From positions 1-8,454 of the forward strand of contig JACMMK010000069.1 of the NCBI GenBank assembly GCA_014379045.1: a stretch of 8,454 nucleotides of DNA. Direction: 5' to 3'. The stretch's first letter is position 1, and each line of letters opens with the position of its first letter. The stretch comes from Burkholderiales bacterium. Lineage in GTDB: Bacteria; Pseudomonadota; Gammaproteobacteria; Burkholderiales; CAIKXV01. Positions 7,574 to 8,454 of this stretch are shown here, piece after piece. The notes beneath the pieces were generated by a model that was given only the letters and a program-made list of their open reading frames with translations, was not told the DNA's origin and did not search any database. Both the position numbers and the translations under genes were made by a program.

Positions 7574-8147
7574 CTACCGTGGTGAGGGCTTAAGAGATGC
7601 GGCCTGATCCTTCACCTTCGCGTCGAGACGATCACCCGCCTCCGCGATCTTGGGGGCCGCCTGCTTGCCCTGCTCATACCATTTCTTGACGATTTCGGCC
7701 GCAGTTTCCCGGCCGCCTAGTCCAAAGGCTAGACCAAGAGCCAGAGCGAGCGCACCTACTAAGCCCATAAACAGCGTGTTAACCAGCGTGGCAGCGACCC
7801 CAATTTGGTTGACAGCAATAACGACCGCAAACGCCCACACCGCAACACTCGCGAGCTTGGCTAGACGCTCTGGATTATCGAACCCAGCTTCGGCGGTAGC
7901 ACCCCGCACGAGGCTCGACGCTGCTTCGGCGACCAACCCGCCCAGGATTAACACGACCATCGCTACAATTAAATTCGGCAACCACAGCAGGAGCTGACGC
8001 AACACGTCGGAGACCGCAGGGAGCCCGAGAGCATCAAAGGCGACGACGAGAACGATAAGCCTAATAAACCACTTGCCCAGATCAGCCAGAAACACTGCGG
8101 CGTCTTTCTTAACGCCCATTTTCCTCACGAAGCCAGCGAATCCTGCC
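7574..8147 (-). pseudogene. Mechanosensitive-channel-type conserved-TM-helix protein, 5' end removed by an IS
   Basis: The surviving part encodes about 190 residues of an inner-membrane protein of the conserved TM helix (PF05552) family, related to CmpX/YnaI-like small-conductance channels but without the MscS beta domain. Motifs: AGFAGFVRKMGVKKDAA, then WFIRLIVLVVAFDALGLPAVSDVL, WLPNLIVAMVVLILGGLVAEAAS, VWAFAVVIAVNQIGVAATLVNTL and GALALALGLAFGLGGRETA, giving about four hydrophobic segments, then a charged, Lys/Ala-rich tail. Family members normally have a further N-terminal TM helix before the AGFAGF..K.G segment; here that DNA is replaced by an IS end at 8148. The frame stays open into the IS up to an ATG at 8248, and an internal ATG at 8119 with GAGG just 3 bases upstream could start a shortened 182-residue protein. 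Sampled GC (about 55-60%) is the lowest in the window. Confidence 0.72.
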
Positions 8148-8454
8148 TGACCTTGCCTAGATTTCACGTACACCACATCACGCAGCCATGAGCCTGGCTT
8201 CGGCATCGACCGGCGTGTTGAATCCGATCGACGAGTGAATGCGGTCATGATTGTAGAAGCCTTCGATCCAGTCGACGATATCGAGCTTCGCCGCGGCGCG
8301 GGTTTCGTAGCGCAGACGATGGACTCGCTCCACTTTCAATGTCTTGAAGAAGCTCTCCATCGCCGCGTTGTCCCAACAGTTCGCGCGTCGGCTCATCGAT
8401 TGAATCATCCGATACTCGCTGATCAGTCGCCGGTACTCATCGCTGGCGTACTGG
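8148..8454 (-). mobile_element. IS3-family insertion sequence, right-end portion (continues beyond the window)
   Basis: The element is read on the minus strand, so its right end lies at the low-coordinate side. I place the boundary at 8148, where the plus strand reads TGACCTTGCC followed by GTACACC about 14 bases on. This resembles IS3-family terminal inverted repeats, which begin TG and carry a G-ACAC block. Native channel-gene homology resumes at 8146. The stop of the transposase is 30 bases from this end, a normal distance. The left end and the partner inverted repeat lie outside the window, so the boundary is inferred. A 3-4 bp target duplication (GCC or TGCC) is expected on the far side. 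Confidence 0.72.
8178..8454 (-). CDS. IS3-family transposase OrfB, C-terminal part
   Basis: The frame is open to the window edge and gives about 91 C-terminal residues of a DDE (rve-type) transposase. Diagnostic IS3-family blocks are QYASDEYRRLISEY, SMSRRANCWDNAAMESFFKTLKVE (the Glu of AAMESFF is the third catalytic acidic residue) and YNHDRIHSSIGFNTPVDAE. The two catalytic Asp residues and the OrfA frame would lie beyond the right edge. The apparent Met at 8408 is internal, because family homology continues upstream of it. Its 3' end overlaps, in another frame, the extended reading frame of the truncated channel gene. It is probably translated by -1 frameshifting from OrfA as in the rest of the family; that cannot be seen here. 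Confidence 0.95.
   Translation of the reverse strand, partial: QYASDEYRRLISEYRMIQSMSRRANCWDNAAMESFFKTLKVERVHRLRYETRAAAKLDIVDWIEGFYNHDRIHSSIGFNTPVDAEARLMAA

Overview
The window looks like a chromosome segment of a high-GC betaproteobacterium, probably Burkholderiales. The evidence is two Bug/TctC-type periplasmic solute receptors (a family greatly expanded in that order), 5/6-consensus TAGAAT-type -10 boxes, and hand-sampled coding lines of about 70% GC in the left two thirds. No 16S rRNA or other species-level marker is present, so placement is by inference.

Left block (1-1705, minus strand): a two-gene operon. A LigI-like amidohydrolase (2-pyrone-4,6-dicarboxylate lactonase family) is followed after only 11 bases by a Bug solute receptor that runs off the left edge. 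This suggests uptake and hydrolysis of a carboxylated ring or lactone compound. Middle block: serS (seryl-tRNA synthetase, 1888-3186, plus) is divergent from the operon. A second, unrelated Bug receptor (3248-4219, plus) follows it and converges with mltF, a membrane-bound lytic transglycosylase lipoprotein (4241-5755, minus). A tRNA-Ser(CGA) gene (5893-5982, plus) with its own promoter lies behind mltF, so the synthetase and one of its substrates sit within 3 kb of each other.

Right block (5983-8454): sampled GC falls to about 60-65% and then to about 55-60%. It begins with a 219-base non-coding stretch carrying three perfect 13-bp tandem repeats and a long inverted repeat. Then comes a cardiolipin-synthase-like phospholipase D protein (6202-7500, plus), which converges with a mechanosensitive-channel-type conserved-TM-helix gene (minus). 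That gene has lost its 5' end to an IS3-family insertion sequence whose right end and transposase C-terminus (minus) occupy the right edge of the window.

The layout reads as ordinary core genes (serS, mltF, tRNA) with variable DNA attached on the tRNA side. I did not find a coherent, previously undescribed system. The most notable points are the IS-truncated channel gene with an IS-derived in-frame leader, the tandem and inverted repeats right behind the tRNA, the low-complexity Ser/Leu/Pro leader of MltF encoded by degenerate hexamers, and the LigI-like/Bug operon.
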